Positions 17,153 through 26,127 are shown, counted from the first letter of the stretch. The stretch: 64,000 bases of DNA from an uncultured Dehalococcoidia bacterium (GCA_958295515.1 CATQGW010000005.1:248001-312000); one strand, 5' to 3'. Notes: generated from the sequence alone by a model not told the origin. A program made the numbers and translations.

Positions 17153-18244
17153 TCATAACCCGCGCAGCAGACGATTATAGACGCGGAGGTGCTGCGCGCC
17201 CACGGTTTTGGCCTGGAAGCGGCGCGCAGACGCGCGGCCTGCCGCGATCAGACGGTTGCGCAGCTGCTGCTCCGAGAGCGCGCGCCTAATCGCCTCGGCC
17301 AACGCCGGAGCGTCGCCGGGCGGAGCAAGCAGCGCCGCGCGTCCGCCCCGCGCCGCAATGCGGTAACCGTCAATGTCCGAGGCCACCACCGGCACACCCG
17401 CCGCCATCGCCTCCACCAGCACCAGCCCCAGCGCCTCCCCGCCCAGCGCCGGCGCGCAGAAGAGCGCGCTCCCGCTCAGCAGGTCGCGGACCCCATCCCC
17501 AAATTGAGCGCCGTGGAACTCGACGCGGTCCGACAGCCCGAGACGCCGCGCGAGCTCGCGCGTCGCAGGGCGGACCGGCCCGGCGATATGCAGCGTTGGC
17601 TGAATACCCTCAACACGAGGCAGCGCCCGCAGCAGCGTCCGCAACCCCTTGCGCGGCTCGTCGCGCCCCACGAACAGGATCGACGACGGATCAGCCGCAA
17701 TCTGCGCCGTCGGCGCGTGGGTCGCAATGCAGGGAGGAATGATCGCAGCCGGTCCGCCGAGGATCGGGCGGGCAGTCTCCAGCGCCGCCGTCGAAACCAC
17801 AATCCGCGCATCCGCGCGGCGCGAATAGCCGCGCAGCAGCGGCGCAGCAGCGCGATACCAGCGCTGCGCGACACGCTCCGCGCTGTGAAAGGTGAGCGCC
17901 ACACGCGCAGAAGCCGGGGCGAAGCACAGCGCGAGCGGTCCAATCAGCGGAACCGCCGGTTCCTGAACGTGGACGATCTCCCAATCGTCGCTGAGCAACT
18001 CGCGCAGCCGCCCCGCGATACGCGGATCCACGCTGAGATTGCCCACCGTGCCGCCAACGCGAACCCGCAGCGGACGACCCACCCCGTGCAGCCACGCCGC
18101 CCGCTCCGCCGCTCCGTCCGAACTCGGCGCGATCACCTGCGCGTCGTGCCCGCGCCGCCGCAGCCACGCCGCCAGCGCCAGCGTGTGCGTCCGCACGCCC
18201 CCCGGCGCGGCCAGGTCATAGGGCATCACCAGCGCAATCCGCAC
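17153..18244 (-). CDS. GT4 glycosyltransferase, PimA-like (PI mannosyltransferase)
   Basis: 363 residues of the GT-B glycosyltransferase family 4. The N-terminus MRIALVMPYDLAAPGGVRTH contains the PGGV loop that contacts the donor in PimA. The C-terminal half has FVGRDEPRKGLRTLLRALP and LFCAPALGGEALGLVLVEAM, the E-x7-E donor site, both in PimA-like wording. PimA transfers mannose from GDP-mannose to the inositol of PI on the cytoplasmic membrane face. Its position next to PIP synthase and acyltransferase, as in mycobacteria, supports the role. No transmembrane helix; membrane association expected. Confidence 0.8.
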   Translation of the reverse strand: MRIALVMPYDLAAPGGVRTHTLALAAWLRRRGHDAQVIAPSSDGAAERAAWLHGVGRPLRVRVGGTVGNLSVDPRIAGRLRELLSDDWEIVHVQEPAVPLIGPLALCFAPASARVALTFHSAERVAQRWYRAAAPLLRGYSRRADARIVVSTAALETARPILGGPAAIIPPCIATHAPTAQIAADPSSILFVGRDEPRKGLRTLLRALPRVEGIQPTLHIAGPVRPATRELARRLGLSDRVEFHGAQFGDGVRDLLSGSALFCAPALGGEALGLVLVEAMAAGVPVVASDIDGYRIAARGGRAALLAPPGDAPALAEAIRRALSEQQLRNRLIAAGRASARRFQAKTVGAQHLRVYNRLLRGL

Positions 18245-18255
18245 GCCGCCGCCGC

Positions 18256-19047
18256 TCAGCGGCGCGCAGCCGCGCGGCGTTCAGCGGTGCGGCGCACCAG
18301 CCGACGCGCCAGCGCACGCGGCGTCGCCGAAATCCCCCGCGCCGGCTGGAGCAGCAGCCGCGGTCCCACGCTCAGCAGCGACGGATGCTCGCGCGTCTCA
18401 GCCCGCGTCTCGCCCTTGCTCAGCGCCGCCCGCAGCGCCTCCGCGCCCACCCCCGCATAGCTGGTCACCGCAGCGCCGACATGCACCGCGAAATGCGCGT
18501 CGCTGCCGCCCGTCTCCGGTAGCCGCCAGCGCTGCTCGTTCCGCTCGCGCACCGCCCCTACCCGCCGACGCGCCGTCACCGCCGGGTTCGCCAGCTCGAT
18601 CGCCAGCACCGCCGAGGAATCGCCACGGCGCGACGGCGCCAGATCGCGCACCAGCTGATCAATCTCACCCAGCTTGAGACTGGGCGGCATAATCGCCGCC
18701 GGATGCGCAATGCTCGCCACCCCGCCCTGACGCCAGATCGCCTCCACCGTCTCCGCCGCCGAGCGGAACGCGGGAATCGGCTCCGATATCCACAGCGCCA
18801 GCAGGTGCCCCTGCCGCGAGGTCACCTCGCTGCCGATGATCACTTCAATCGGCAGCCCCCGCTCAAGCGCAATCTCCCGCGCCCGCTGCGCCCCCGCCAC
18901 ATCATCGTGCTCCGTAATCGCGATGCAGTCCAGACCCGCCCCAACCGCCGCCTCCAGCACCCGCTCCGCGCTGTCCATCCCGTCCGACGCCCGCGTATGC
19001 ACCTGCAAATCCGCCGCCGACCACGCCGAACCGTTGGGATCGTTCAC
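18256..19047 (-). CDS. PHP-domain phosphoesterase within the phosphoinositide operon
   Basis: 263 residues. PHP metal-site motifs are present: LQVHTRASDG (residues about 14-23), ITEHDDVAGA, a mid-domain Glu in IGSEVTS, IAHPA, and the final GGSDAHF. This is the set seen in active trinuclear phosphoesterases. The C-terminal 40 residues are Arg/Ala-rich. The start ATG overlaps the acyltransferase stop (ATGA), and the gene ends 11 bp before pimA-like. In this setting a plausible, untested substrate is phosphatidylinositol phosphate or inositol phosphate. A nucleotide or tRNA fragment phosphatase is the alternative. Confidence 0.8.
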   Translation of the reverse strand: MNDPNGSAWSAADLQVHTRASDGMDSAERVLEAAVGAGLDCIAITEHDDVAGAQRAREIALERGLPIEVIIGSEVTSRQGHLLALWISEPIPAFRSAAETVEAIWRQGGVASIAHPAAIMPPSLKLGEIDQLVRDLAPSRRGDSSAVLAIELANPAVTARRRVGAVRERNEQRWRLPETGGSDAHFAVHVGAAVTSYAGVGAEALRAALSKGETRAETREHPSLLSVGPRLLLQPARGISATPRALARRLVRRTAERRAAARR

Positions 19048-19967
19048 GCCACGCTCCGTTCACGGCTGGCGCGCGGATCGTCCCACGGCGTGTCGTGGCA
19101 AGGCGCCCAGGGCGACTCGAACATGCGCCACTGCTCGCAATGCTCGTGCAAAATCGGCTCGAACAGCGCCGCCAAATCCGCCAACCCGGTGCGCACATCA
19201 AGCGCCCGATTACCGGTCAGCAGCAGCTGCATCGGCGGCAAACACTCCACCTCGAAATGCAGACCGCTCGTGCGCCGCTGCCAGATCGGAACCAGCGCCG
19301 AGTCCGTGCGGATCGCCAAATCCACCGCCCCCACCGGAAAGCGCGCCTGCCGCTGAAAGAACGGAATGCACGCCCCGCCGCCCTGAATATCGCGATCCCA
19401 CAGCACCGCCACCAGCCCGCCCTCGCGCAGTCGTTCAATGCAGCGCCCAATCCCCGCGCGATCCGCCTCCACGAAATCAACGCCCGCCCCGGCCCGCCGC
19501 GCCTCCGCAGCCGCGCGATGCCGAGCGTCCGCCAGCGGCTCCACCAGCGCCGCCGCCCGCACCCCCAACGCCCCCACCGCCCGCACCACCGCCTCCGGAT
19601 TCGCCAGATGCGCCGACGTCGCCACCACCCCCCGCCCCGCATCCAGCTCCGCCTGCAAATGCTCCAGCCCGCGCAGCTCCAGCCGCTCCCGAAAAATCCG
19701 CTCCGGCGTCAGTGAAGGCAGCAGCGCCATATCCACGTAGTACCGCGCCGTCTCCTCAAAGACCCGCACCACCCCCCGGTTCAGCCGCCGCAGCTCCCAC
19801 TCCGGATGAAGCCGCTGAAGATTATTCCGCACCCGCAGCCGCCGCCGCTCAGCCAGCGGCGCCCCCACCCGCGCCAGCCGCTCCGCAACCCCATACAGCG
19901 CCTCCTCAGGCAAAACCCGCGCCAGCACTTCAATCATCCGCAGCATCGCAACAGTAAGCATCCCCAA
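19044..19967 (-). CDS. LpxL/HtrB-family acyltransferase, PatA-like
   Basis: 307 residues of the lysophospholipid acyltransferase superfamily. The catalytic HX4E motif is SAHLANPE, near residue 118. An N-terminal helix (VAMLRMIEVLARVLP) and the late motif GALVPIW-like (DSALVPIWQRRTSGLHFEV) fit the family. In actinobacteria the homologue PatA moves palmitate from acyl-CoA to the mannose of PIM. Gene order (PIP synthase, PimA, PatA) is the actinobacterial one with a PHP gene inserted. Start overlap with PHP indicates translational coupling. Confidence 0.8.
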   Translation of the reverse strand: MGMLTVAMLRMIEVLARVLPEEALYGVAERLARVGAPLAERRRLRVRNNLQRLHPEWELRRLNRGVVRVFEETARYYVDMALLPSLTPERIFRERLELRGLEHLQAELDAGRGVVATSAHLANPEAVVRAVGALGVRAAALVEPLADARHRAAAEARRAGAGVDFVEADRAGIGRCIERLREGGLVAVLWDRDIQGGGACIPFFQRQARFPVGAVDLAIRTDSALVPIWQRRTSGLHFEVECLPPMQLLLTGNRALDVRTGLADLAALFEPILHEHCEQWRMFESPWAPCHDTPWDDPRASRERSVA

Positions 19968-19991
19968 GAGCCTACCCGCCCAAGATCGCCG

Positions 19992-20912
19992 TCACCCCCC
20001 AAAGAACCGCGAAAACCGATACCACTGCCCCGGCCACCCAACAATCCACGGCTCAAAAGCCGCAACCGCCCCCTGCGTCACACCCCCCCCACCCGACCCA
20101 ATCCCCGCATCGAGCTCAATCAGCGCCCGAAACCGAAACTCCCCCGACCCCTCACGCACCGCCGCCAGCGGAATCACCCACGCATCAGTCGCCGCCGCCA
20201 CCCGCTCCAGCGTGCTCGACAGCCGCGCCTCCCGACCGAACAGCCGCACCGACACCCCCTCGTCCCGCCCCGCCGGCGGACGGTCGAACAGAATCGCCGC
20301 CGTCCCCCCGCCGCGCAGCGCCTCAATCGCGCGCCGCACCCCGGCCGCACCCGCCTGCGGCGTCATCCCCAGACGCTCCCTCGGCCACTGCACCGCGCGA
20401 TCGAGCCGCGCATGCCCCAGCGGATCCACCACCACATGCGAGCGCCCGCAGACATGCGCATACGCCCCGCCCAACACATCCCAGTTCCCCATATGCATCA
20501 CCGCGAAGAGCGTCGGACGCGACCCATACGCCTCCCGCAGCCGCGCCCAATCCCCAGCAGAGCCGTCAACCGCAGCGAAGCACTGCGCCGGCGTGAGCTC
20601 GGCCAGGCGCACCGCGTCCACCAGATATTCCCCATACGCCCGCCACTGCGCCCGCGCCAGCGACGCCGCGTCACCCCCCCAATGCACTTGCGCCAGCAAC
20701 GCCGCCGCGTTGGCGGTCGAAGCGCGCCGCCCCTGCGGCCAGCCCAGCCAGACCGCATCCATCATCCCCCGCGCAGCGGCGTACGCCGATCGGCGCGGCA
20801 GCCGACGCGCAACCCGCCCCAGCGACTCGTACCCCAGCCAGAGCCCGCTGCCGACCAGCGCCCCCCTACTCCCCGGCGGCGTAGGCCTCCACCGCGTCGC
20901 GCGCCCGGTCAT
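19992..20912 (-). CDS. Second LpxL/HtrB-family acyltransferase
   Basis: 306 residues. HX4D motif MHMGNWD (residues about 139-145), followed by the substrate-site segment [10 protein letters not shown], in place of the usual DQ, and [27 protein letters not shown], typical of LpxL-like enzymes. It differs clearly from the neighbouring PatA-like protein, so the operon encodes two distinct acyl transfers, perhaps to mannose and to inositol or glycerol. The ATG at 20912 overlaps the end of ino1 by 47 bp; a shorter start is possible. Confidence 0.75.
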   Translation of the reverse strand: MTGRATRWRPTPPGSRGALVGSGLWLGYESLGRVARRLPRRSAYAAARGMMDAVWLGWPQGRRASTANAAALLAQVHWGGDAASLARAQWRAYGEYLVDAVRLAELTPAQCFAAVDGSAGDWARLREAYGSRPTLFAVMHMGNWDVLGGAYAHVCGRSHVVVDPLGHARLDRAVQWPRERLGMTPQAGAAGVRRAIEALRGGGTAAILFDRPPAGRDEGVSVRLFGREARLSSTLERVAAATDAWVIPLAAVREGSGEFRFRALIELDAGIGSGGGGVTQGAVAAFEPWIVGWPGQWYRFSRFFGG

Positions 20913-21936
20913 CGGTCCACTGCTCCGGCGGCGACTTCATGAAATACGCCGACGGCGCGAGCAGCGGTCCCGACTCGCCCCGATCCATCCCCAGCTTCAC
21001 GCAGCGCACCGCGTCGATCACCACCCCCGCCGAGTTCGGGCTGTCCCACACCTCGAGCTTCAGCTCCAAATTCAGCGGCACGTTGCCGAACGTCGTGCCC
21101 TCGATCCGAATGTGGCACCACTTCCGATCCTCCAGCCACGGCACATGATCCGACGGCCCCACATGCACCTCGCTCGGCAGCATCTCGTATTCGATCTGCG
21201 AAGTCACCGCGTTCGTCTTCGAGATCTTCTTCGACTCCAGCCGCTCCCGTTCGAGCATGTTCAGGAAGTCCGTGTTCCCCCCGAAATTCAGCTGGTAGGT
21301 GCGGTCGATATGCACCCCGCGATCCTGGAAGAGCCGCGAGAGCACCCGATGCACAATCGTCGCCCCCACCTGACTCTTGATGTCGTCCCCCACGATCGGC
21401 GCGCCCACCCGACGGAAGCGGTTCGCCCAATACTCCTCACGCGCGATGAACACCGGCACGCAGTTGACGAACCCGCAGCCCGCCTCCAGCACCTGCTCCA
21501 CGTACCACTTGGTCGCCTCCTCCGAGCCGACCGGCAGGTAGTTGATCACCACATCGACATCGCGATCCTTCAGAATCTGCGCCACATCCACCGTCGTGCC
21601 CGGCGCTTTCTCGATCACCGCCGACAGATACTTGCCCAACCCGTCGTGCGTCATCCCACGCTCCACCGGCACACCCAGATGCTCCACCTCCGTGAAGCGG
21701 TACGTGTTGTTCGGCTCCGCGAAGATCGCCTCCGAGAGATCCTTCCCCACCTTGTTCCGGTCGATGTCGAAGGCCGCCACGAAATTGATGTCCGAGATCC
21801 CGTACCCGCCCAGCACGGGATGCATGATCCCCGGAATGTCGTCCGCCTCCGAAGCGTCCGCATACAGCGATACGCCCTGCACCAGCGACGACGCGCAGTT
21901 GCCCACTCCCACGATTGCGACGTTGATCTTGCCCAT
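20866..21936 (-). CDS. ino1: Inositol-3-phosphate synthase
   Basis: 356 residues, the short prokaryotic (actinobacterial) form. Converts glucose-6-phosphate to myo-inositol-3-phosphate with NAD as internal redox cofactor. Seen: Rossmann motif [16 protein letters not shown] at the N-terminus, the [14 protein letters not shown] region, [11 protein letters not shown], and the family core [12 protein letters not shown]. Start at ATG 21936 preceded by GAGAGG; a longer upstream open frame exists but lacks family similarity. First gene of the operon leading to PIP synthase, and divergent from an inositol-phosphatase-family gene. Confidence 0.93.
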   Translation of the reverse strand: MGKINVAIVGVGNCASSLVQGVSLYADASEADDIPGIMHPVLGGYGISDINFVAAFDIDRNKVGKDLSEAIFAEPNNTYRFTEVEHLGVPVERGMTHDGLGKYLSAVIEKAPGTTVDVAQILKDRDVDVVINYLPVGSEEATKWYVEQVLEAGCGFVNCVPVFIAREEYWANRFRRVGAPIVGDDIKSQVGATIVHRVLSRLFQDRGVHIDRTYQLNFGGNTDFLNMLERERLESKKISKTNAVTSQIEYEMLPSEVHVGPSDHVPWLEDRKWCHIRIEGTTFGNVPLNLELKLEVWDSPNSAGVVIDAVRCVKLGMDRGESGPLLAPSAYFMKSPPEQWTDDRARDAVEAYAAGE

Positions 21937-22074
21937 CCGATGTCCTCTCGGCGCTTCGACAGCCGGCTGCCGCGCACACCGATGCAGCGCCTCGGCGCAC
22001 GGGAACTCGCGCTCGGGCTGTCGAGAACGCTCCGACTGCGAGTAGTGCAGGATAGCAGCGGCTAGGCTGACGCC

Positions 22075-22887
22075 ATGCCCGACCCCCGCGACGTCGTCGC
22101 CAACATCTACCTTGATTTCATCCACCAACTGGCCGACGCCGCAGCCGAAGCGATCCGCCCCCACTTCCGCAGCCCCCTGCGCGTCGACGCCAAAGCCGAC
22201 GGCTCGCCCGTGACCCGCGCCGACAAAGACGCCGAACAGGCCATCCGCGAGCGAATCGCCGATCGCTTCCCCAACCACGGCGTAGTCGGCGAGGAGTGGG
22301 GCGCAGAGCGAACCGACGCCGAGTGGCTCTGGATCATCGACCCAATCGACGGCACCGGCGCGTTCATCTCCGGATTGCCCACCTTCGGCACCCTGATCGG
22401 ACTGCTCCACGAGGGTCGTCCGCTGCTCGGATTGCTCAACCAACCGATCTCGAACGAGCGCTGGATCGGCCTCAATTGGCCCGGCCTGAAGCCGCAGACC
22501 ACACTAAATACACAACTTATCCACACATCTTCCACCGCCGATCTCCACTCCGCAATCGGTTTCGCCACCTCCCCGGAACAGTTCCGCGGACCCCAAAATG
22601 ACGCCTGGCAACGCCTCAGCGGGCAGCTCGAACGCGCCCGTTATGGTGTCGATTGCTACGCCTACGGCCTACTTGCCGCCGGTTATGTAGACCTCGTCGC
22701 CGAAGCCTCGCTCAAGCCCTGGGACTGCCTCCCGCTCGTCCCCATCGTCACCGCCGCCGGCGGCACAATCTCCGACTGGACAGGCAATCCGCTCGGCCTG
22801 GAGAACGCCGATCGCGTCCTCGCCGCAGCCACCCGAGCGCTGCACAGCGCCGCAATTGCCGCGCTCGCGGAGCCTCCTACCAGATGA
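22075..22887 (+). CDS. Inositol monophosphatase family protein (IMPase/HisN-like)
   Basis: 270 residues. Li-sensitive phosphatase fold with [18 protein letters not shown] (metal Glu), [12 protein letters not shown] (motif 1) and [18 protein letters not shown] (motif 2). The spacing and the phrase [12 protein letters not shown] look like the histidinol-phosphatase (HisN) branch, but no his genes are present, and it sits divergently next to ino1. It may therefore dephosphorylate inositol-3-phosphate to myo-inositol. The substrate is undecided from sequence. Confidence 0.85.
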   Translation: MPDPRDVVANIYLDFIHQLADAAAEAIRPHFRSPLRVDAKADGSPVTRADKDAEQAIRERIADRFPNHGVVGEEWGAERTDAEWLWIIDPIDGTGAFISGLPTFGTLIGLLHEGRPLLGLLNQPISNERWIGLNWPGLKPQTTLNTQLIHTSSTADLHSAIGFATSPEQFRGPQNDAWQRLSGQLERARYGVDCYAYGLLAAGYVDLVAEASLKPWDCLPLVPIVTAAGGTISDWTGNPLGLENADRVLAAATRALHSAAIAALAEPPTR

Positions 22888-22949
22888 CAGAAGCGCCAAA
22901 CTCGGTTATCCAGGCAATCGCCGGCCGCGCCGCAACCGACGCCCCGGCG

Positions 22950-23171
22950 CTACCCGCCGTTCGCCGTCGCGCGCGTCCGCTTGCGCAGCACCGGCAGCCC
23001 CGTCCGCGCGTTCTCCACCACCTCGTAGCCCGCCGGCAAACTGTCCAGCGCGCCGTCTTTGATCGTCTTCGCGAAGAAAAAGATGCGCTGCACGCGGTGG
23101 TTCCGCAGCGCCACCTCGCGGCTGTGCAGGTAATACGTCTGGCCCCGGGCATTGACTCGTGAGTAGGCCAT
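22950..23171 (-). CDS. Short conserved protein, unknown
   Basis: 73 residues. The sequence pattern YYLHSREVALRNHRVQRIFFF, ending LPAGYEVVENARTGLPVLRK, is one I associate with short uncharacterised bacterial proteins of this length (YLxSKEVxLR...IYFFA...LPxGYEVxENxRTGLPxLxK). Highly basic and soluble. No catalytic motif. It overlaps by position with a possible upstream start of the divergent lipoprotein gene, so both probably use starts further apart. Confidence 0.65.
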   Translation of the reverse strand: MAYSRVNARGQTYYLHSREVALRNHRVQRIFFFAKTIKDGALDSLPAGYEVVENARTGLPVLRKRTRATANGG

Positions 23172-23247
23172 GAGTGATCTCCCCGGCGCTGTAACTGATC
23201 AGACGCCTACGCGATTAGATCGTCAAATTAGTGTGCCACGTGTGAAG

Positions 23248-24249
23248 ATGTCAACACACCGCCGCCACTGCGCGCAGGGCCTATGGGCCTCCCTGCTGGC
23301 GCTTATGTCGATCGCCCTCGCCGCCTGCGCCGCGCCGAGCGAAACGCAACCTCCCGACACCGATCCCTGGCTCGCCGGCGCCAGCGCCGACGCCGTCTGG
23401 CTGCCCATCCTCGCCACCCGCGATCTCGCCGTCGGCGTCGCCCGCCTCGCCTTCACCCTCGAGGGCGGCGACCCCGACGCGCCCGCCCCCCGCGTCCGCG
23501 CCGCGCTCTACGACCTCGCCGCCGACCCCCAACAGCCCCTCTCCTCCCAATACGCCCGCTTCGTCGAGTTCGCCGACGACGACGACCGCGCAGCGCAGCC
23601 GTTCACCCCCCACGGACACAGCGGCGGCTTCAGCGTCTCCGACGAATTGCCCCCCGTCGGGCGCGGCCTCTACATCGTCCCCGTCCGCCTGCCCCGCGCC
23701 GGCGAGTGGGGCATCGCTTTCGAGATCGACGCCGGCGCGCGCCACGAAGAAATCCGCTTCCGCTTCAGCGTCCGCGAGCGCCCCGCCGCCCCCACCAAGG
23801 GCGACCCCGCCCCCGCCTCCAACAGCCGCACCCTGGCCGACGCGCCACTGTCCGAGCTCACCTCGGACCCCAACCCCGAGCCCGCGCTCTATCAACTCAG
23901 CATCGCCGACGCGCTCGCCCAGCGACGCCCCATCCTGCTCGCCTTCGCCACCCCCGCCTTCTGCCACTCCCGCGCCTGCGCCCCCATCCTCGACATCGTC
24001 AAAGCCGTCTGGCGCGCCCGCGCCGCCGAGCTCATCGCCCTCCACATCGAAGTCTTCGAAAACCCCCACCAACCCCAAAACCTCCGCGAAGCCCCCGCCT
24101 TCACCGAGTGGAACCTCCCCAGCGAACCCTGGCTCTTCATCATCGACCACCACGGCCGCATCTACGCCTCCTACGAAGGCGCCGCCGCCCAGTCCGAACT
24201 CCTCCAGAACATCGACGAAGTCCTCTCCCAATGGCGCGCCCAACGCTAA
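23248..24249 (+). CDS. Thioredoxin-like lipoprotein
   Basis: About 333 residues from ATG 23248. A lipoprotein signal ends at LAAC (MSIALAAC). A beta-sandwich domain of about 150 residues is followed by a proline-rich linker and a C-terminal thioredoxin-like domain with LLAFATPAFCHSRACAPILD. Here the usual CxxC is a C-x4-C in a phrase typical of Chloroflexota surface lipoproteins, then the cis-Pro region LPSEPWLFIID. Probably exported and membrane-tethered, with a redox or metal (Cu/Sco-like) handling role. An alternative start at 23170 would bury the signal peptide. Confidence 0.7.
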   Translation: MSTHRRHCAQGLWASLLALMSIALAACAAPSETQPPDTDPWLAGASADAVWLPILATRDLAVGVARLAFTLEGGDPDAPAPRVRAALYDLAADPQQPLSSQYARFVEFADDDDRAAQPFTPHGHSGGFSVSDELPPVGRGLYIVPVRLPRAGEWGIAFEIDAGARHEEIRFRFSVRERPAAPTKGDPAPASNSRTLADAPLSELTSDPNPEPALYQLSIADALAQRRPILLAFATPAFCHSRACAPILDIVKAVWRARAAELIALHIEVFENPHQPQNLREAPAFTEWNLPSEPWLFIIDHHGRIYASYEGAAAQSELLQNIDEVLSQWRAQR

Positions 24250-24294
24250 CCCCCCCAACCCAATACCATCCCAACCACCAGAGAGGACCCCCAC

Positions 24295-25161
24295 ATGGCG
24301 CTCGGACGCGCAGAGACCGCCCAGCTCCGGCAACAACTCCAAGCCCTCGAGGGACCGATCAAGATCGACTACTTCCACCAGAGCAAGCGCCAGGTGCTGG
24401 TCCCCGGCCGACCCGAACGCCCCTCCTGCGAACTCGCCATCGAGCTCTACACCGAACTCGCCGAACTCTCCGACAAAATCACCCTCAACGTCTACGAGCG
24501 CGAAGACCAACCCGAGCTCGCCGCAAAGCGCGACGCCCAGGATGTCCCCTGCGCCGTCGTGCGCGGCGAGCTGAACCGCCCCCTCCGCATGTACGGCGTG
24601 CCCAACGGACACCTCTTCGTCGCCTTCGTGCGCGCCATCGTGCTCGCCTCAACCCGCGCCGGCAAGCCCTCCGCCCAGATGAAGCGCGTGCTCGGCAAGC
24701 TGCGCCGCCCCACCCGCCTGCGACTCTTCGGCGCCGCCGGCGACCCCAACAGCGGACAGGCCGCGCTCATGTGCTGGGCCACCGCCCTGCTCTCCCCCAA
24801 GCTGCAAACCGATGTGCTCGCCATCGAGGAGTTCGCCCCCCTCGCCCAACGCGCCGGCGTCGCCGCCCTGCCCACCGTCCTCATCGACGACCAGTTCCCC
24901 GTCGCCGGCATCGTCGATCCCATCGAGCTCGCGCAGTACGTCGGCCTGGTCCAGGCCCGCCCCAACCGCGCCCGACTCAACCCGCCGCAGCCGCAGCCCG
25001 GCTCGCTCGCCGGCTGGCGACCACCCCCCACGCCGCAGCAGCGCAGGGAACCGACGCCCGCCGACCCAATCGCCCAGGCCGCAGGCCGCGCCCGCGAGGC
25101 CGCAGTCACGCCCGAAGGCATGCGCCGCACCGCCGGCGGACTGATCATCCCCGACCGCTAA
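24295..25161 (+). CDS. Double thioredoxin-fold protein, PDO-like, CxxC motifs lost
   Basis: 288 residues behind GAGAGGA. Two successive thioredoxin-like folds (about 18-110 and 125-215) recall the protein disulfide oxidoreductase/glutaredoxin-like family, including the second cis-Pro stretch VAALPTVLIDDQFPVAG. The expected CxxC sites are replaced: RPSCELAIE in domain 1 has one Cys, and NSGQAALMCW in domain 2 has its only Cys displaced. The C-terminal 70 residues are Pro/Arg-rich and disordered. Likely a non-redox or monothiol descendant; family assignment is moderate. Confidence 0.55.
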   Translation: MALGRAETAQLRQQLQALEGPIKIDYFHQSKRQVLVPGRPERPSCELAIELYTELAELSDKITLNVYEREDQPELAAKRDAQDVPCAVVRGELNRPLRMYGVPNGHLFVAFVRAIVLASTRAGKPSAQMKRVLGKLRRPTRLRLFGAAGDPNSGQAALMCWATALLSPKLQTDVLAIEEFAPLAQRAGVAALPTVLIDDQFPVAGIVDPIELAQYVGLVQARPNRARLNPPQPQPGSLAGWRPPPTPQQRREPTPADPIAQAAGRAREAAVTPEGMRRTAGGLIIPDR

Positions 25162-25176
25162 ACAGCATAACCGTAC

Positions 25177-25205
25177 TTGCGTTCTATCCCCCCAATCGGT
25201 ACATT
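25177..25205 (+). promoter_or_regulatory. Sigma-70-type promoter for the MGMT gene
   Basis: TTGCGT (25177-25182) and TACATT (25200-25205) are separated by exactly 17 bp, and are followed by GGGAGG and ATG at 25231. Expected leader length is about 20 bases. Confidence 0.45.
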
Positions 25206-25230
25206 ACCGCCAAGGCGGGAGGCGATCCAA

Positions 25231-25740
25231 ATGGCCACGGAGCACGGATGGGTGGACACACCGCTCGGCACGCTCTTCTTCGAGACCGTCGACGGCGCGC
25301 TGCGCGAAGCCGGCTTCGTCGACCTCTGGCGGCGCGAAACGCTCGACGGCTGCGCCGAAGACACACCCCCGCTCTCGCAGGCCGCCTGTGCCGTCCGCGA
25401 CGCGCTGCGCGGCTACTTCGAGGGCGACGTGACCGCGCTGGACGCCATCGAGCTGGACCTGCGCGGCACGCCCTTCCAACGCGCAGTCTGGGACGCCATC
25501 CGCGAAATTCCCGCAGGCCGCACCGCGTCCTACGGAGAAATCGCCCGCGCCGTCGGCCGTCCCGCCGCAGTGCGCGCCGTCGGCACCGCCACCGGACGCA
25601 ATCCCGCCGGCATCGCCGTCCCCTGCCACCGCGTCGTCCGCTCCGACGGCTCACTCGGCGGCTACGGCGGCGGCCTCGACCGCAAGCAGTGGTTCCTCGA
25701 TCACGAACGCCGACACATCGGCGCGGAGGTTTCAGCATGA
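25231..25740 (+). CDS. ogt: Methylated-DNA--protein-cysteine methyltransferase
   Basis: 169 residues. Removes the methyl group from O6-methylguanine to its own cysteine. The C-terminal DNA-binding domain is intact: GTPFQRAVWDAIREIPAGRTASYGEIA, RAVGTATGRNP, and the acceptor motif VPCHRVV (Cys about 132), then GGYGGGLDRKQWFLDHE. The N-terminal pseudo-RNase H part is short, as in Ogt. Start at ATG 25231 with GGGAGG. The last codons overlap the next gene (ATGA), so repair and the F420-type enzyme are co-translated. Confidence 0.93.
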   Translation: MATEHGWVDTPLGTLFFETVDGALREAGFVDLWRRETLDGCAEDTPPLSQAACAVRDALRGYFEGDVTALDAIELDLRGTPFQRAVWDAIREIPAGRTASYGEIARAVGRPAAVRAVGTATGRNPAGIAVPCHRVVRSDGSLGGYGGGLDRKQWFLDHERRHIGAEVSA

Positions 25741-26111
25741 GCGACATCAACGACCCCACAGTGGCCGCCGCCCTGGCCAACGATCTGATCATCGACATCA
25801 CCACCACCGGACGCGCCAGCGGCGAACCCCGCCGCCTCGAAATCTGGTACCACGCCGTCGAAGGCCGCTACTACATCACCGGGCGCCCCGGCCCCCGCTC
25901 CTGGTACGCCAACCTGCTCGCCAACCCCCAGCTCACCTTCCACCTCAAACAATCCACCCAAGCCGACCTCCCCGCAACCGCGCGCCCCGTCACCGACCCC
26001 GAAGAAAAGCGCGCAGTCTTCCTCAGCGCCCAAAAACTCAGCGAATACATCAACAACCAAAACGTCCAAGACTGGATAGACGCCAGCCCCCTAATCGAAG
26101 TCACCTTCTAA
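25737..26111 (+). CDS. Deazaflavin-dependent nitroreductase-family protein (DUF385)
   Basis: 124 residues with the split-barrel DDN/FDOR fold. TTTGRASGEPRRLEIWYHAVEGRYYITG is the family TTGRKSG...R..PLWY core that binds F420, followed by SWYANLLANPQLTFHL. Family members (Ddn, Rv3547-like) bind F420 or act as quinone/fatty acid binders. Translationally coupled to ogt. Supports F420 use in this organism together with the two LLM enzymes. Confidence 0.85.
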   Translation: MSDINDPTVAAALANDLIIDITTTGRASGEPRRLEIWYHAVEGRYYITGRPGPRSWYANLLANPQLTFHLKQSTQADLPATARPVTDPEEKRAVFLSAQKLSEYINNQNVQDWIDASPLIEVTF

Positions 26112-26127
26112 GCCCCACAGGGCGAAG

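Noticed and set aside
20866-22443. A longer inositol-phosphate synthase starting far upstream
   Set aside because: The extra N-terminal sequence is antisense to the divergent phosphatase gene and unlike the family; ATG 21936 has a good ribosome-binding site and begins at the conserved Rossmann strand.
23170-23247. Upstream ATG (23170) as start of the thioredoxin-like lipoprotein
   Set aside because: It overlaps the divergent gene's start codon and would bury the lipoprotein signal 26 residues inside the chain.
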